NCBI RefSeq assembly: GCF_001509475.1
Contig: NZ_LLZG01000276.1
Span: 1 to 44,651 of the forward strand
Source of the DNA: Streptomyces regalis
Lineage (GTDB): Bacteria; Actinomycetota; Actinomycetes; Streptomycetales; Streptomycetaceae
Direction of reading: 5' to 3'
DNA: 44,651 nt
The notes under the pieces were generated by a model. That model had not been told where the DNA came from. It was given only the letters and a program-made list of their open reading frames with translations, and did not search any database. Positions 43,863-44,651 of the stretch are shown here, piece by piece (position 1 is the first letter of the stretch; every line of letters starts with the position of its first letter). The position numbers and the translations under genes are program-made.

Positions 43863-44651
43863 TCATCGCCGCAGCAGTACTCGCCGCGTGGCCCGGGCCA
43901 GCCGCACCCCCGGCCGCCGGGACCGTGGCTTCGGTCCCGACCGCTCCAGCCACCACTCCCGAAGCTCCGCCCGCATCCGCGCGTCCTCGAGCCGACCCTC
44001 GGCCAGCAGATACCCGGCGAAGTCCAGCGCGTCGCGGCGATAGCCGTCGGTCATCGGGTGCCCGTGGCTGTACGCGAGGAACGCCCGCCGATACCCGTCC
44101 CCGAGAATCACCGGCAACTCGGGCGCGACCTTCGCCACGACGTCCGCCCGCTTCCCGGCGAGCGCCCGCGCCTGCACCCCGAGCCGCACCCGGTCGAACG
44201 CCTCCGGCACGGGCGTACCGGCGACGAGCGCGGACAGCAGCGCGGCCTGCGCGAGTCCGAGGCGCTGCCGGGCGGGGTCGGCGAACGCCCCGGCCGGCCC
44301 CCCGTCCAGCTCGCGCACTGCCTCCGGCTCGCGTGCCGACTCCCGCGAGGCCCCCTCCAGAGGAGGCGCCGAGCCTCCGGATGTCCCCGTCGACGACGCC
44401 ACGTCCCCGGAAGCCTCTCCGGAGCGAACCGTCTCCTGCTCGCGAGCGGTCTCCAGCTCCCGCGCCGCCTCCCGCGAGGCCTGCTGCGCAGGCGCCGAAC
44501 CTCCAGAAGGTTCCGTCGACGATGCCCCACCCGTGAACTCCCCGTTCCCGGACGCCTCTCCCGAGCGAGCCCTCTCTGTGGATGACTTCCTCCCGGACGG
44601 TTCTCCCGCAGCTGCACCTTCCGTGGATGGCTCGCTCGCAGTCAGCTCCTG
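43863..44651 (-). CDS. Incomplete protein with low-complexity N-terminal part
   Basis: The frame is open from the right edge to the stop at 43863-43865, giving 262 residues with no start in sight beyond internal ATGs, so the 5' end is probably outside the window. The first 110 residues are Glu/Ala/Ser/Gly-rich with repeats such as [16 protein letters not shown] and [17 protein letters not shown]. The C-terminal 130 residues look folded ([23 protein letters not shown] ... [18 protein letters not shown] ... [20 protein letters not shown]) and end in an Arg-rich tail. I do not recognise the family. Confidence 0.6.
   Translation of the reverse strand, partial: QELTASEPSTEGAAAGEPSGRKSSTERARSGEASGNGEFTGGASSTEPSGGSAPAQQASREAARELETAREQETVRSGEASGDVASSTGTSGGSAPPLEGASRESAREPEAVRELDGGPAGAFADPARQRLGLAQAALLSALVAGTPVPEAFDRVRLGVQARALAGKRADVVAKVAPELPVILGDGYRRAFLAYSHGHPMTDGYRRDALDFAGYLLAEGRLEDARMRAELREWWLERSGPKPRSRRPGVRLARATRRVLLRR

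Noticed and set aside
43286..44536. 416-codon plus-strand frame across the repeat block and the edge gene
   Set aside because: Composition is Arg/Ala/Pro/Ser with no ribosome site; it follows GC bias over repeats and opposes the better supported minus-strand gene.

Overview
The window is high-GC actinobacterial DNA, almost certainly from a Streptomyces chromosome. The evidence is strong GC bias at third codon positions, two rare TTA (bldA-type) leucine codons, purine-rich ribosome sites with stop/start overlaps, and an actinobacterial HemY/HemQ heme gene pair on the right flank. Positions 1 to about 34200 hold most of a type II polyketide (angucycline-type) gene cluster. The rest is ordinary chromosome.

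Layout. 1-98: last codons of an acyl-CoA carboxylase alpha/biotin-carrier subunit, so the cluster continues to the left. 561-10284: the core, in the order FAD hydroxylase, TetR regulator, TcmI-like cyclase, KS-alpha, KS-beta, ACP, ketoreductase, aromatase/cyclase, and an oxygenase-reductase fusion of the UrdM/PgaM kind. 10423-15823: exporter, FMN reductase, a second type-I-like ACP coupled to a Sfp-type phosphopantetheinyl transferase, a truncated malonyltransferase remnant, and carboxylase beta and epsilon subunits. 15991-18645: second FMN reductase, SnoaL-like protein, SCO6745-like protein and a sugar 3,5-epimerase. 18703-19374 (minus): a tandem ABM-domain oxygenase. 19568-24003: third FAD hydroxylase, glycosyltransferase (with a TTA codon), 14-helix exporter. 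24140-31097: deoxysugar operon with 4-aminotransferase, thymidylyltransferase, 4,6-dehydratase, E1-type 3-dehydratase, 2,3-dehydratase and 3-ketoreductase. 31138-34190: alpha/beta hydrolase (with a TTA codon), second SnoaL-like protein, third exporter.

How it works together (inference from families). The carboxylase supplies malonyl-CoA. The minimal PKS, KR and cyclases build a benz[a]anthracene. Three FAD hydroxylase domains and the fused reductase tailor rings A and B. The tandem ABM oxygenase with an FMN reductase is a candidate pair for cleaving the B ring, as JadG, GilOII and AlpJ do. The sugar genes predict a dTDP-4-amino-2,3,4,6-tetradeoxyhexose, attached by the single glycosyltransferase. 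No N-methyltransferase, C4-ketoreductase, SARP activator or biotin carboxylase body is visible here.

Right flank. 34250-44651 carries a CoA-disulfide-reductase-like flavoprotein, a DUF4349 lipoprotein, HemY, HemQ, a 107-bp tandem repeat that duplicates the 3' end of hemQ, a secreted TAP-family hydrolase, a TIGR04222 membrane protein, a DUF4142 protein, a block of degenerate repeats of about 137 bp with no gene, and an incomplete low-complexity protein at the edge.
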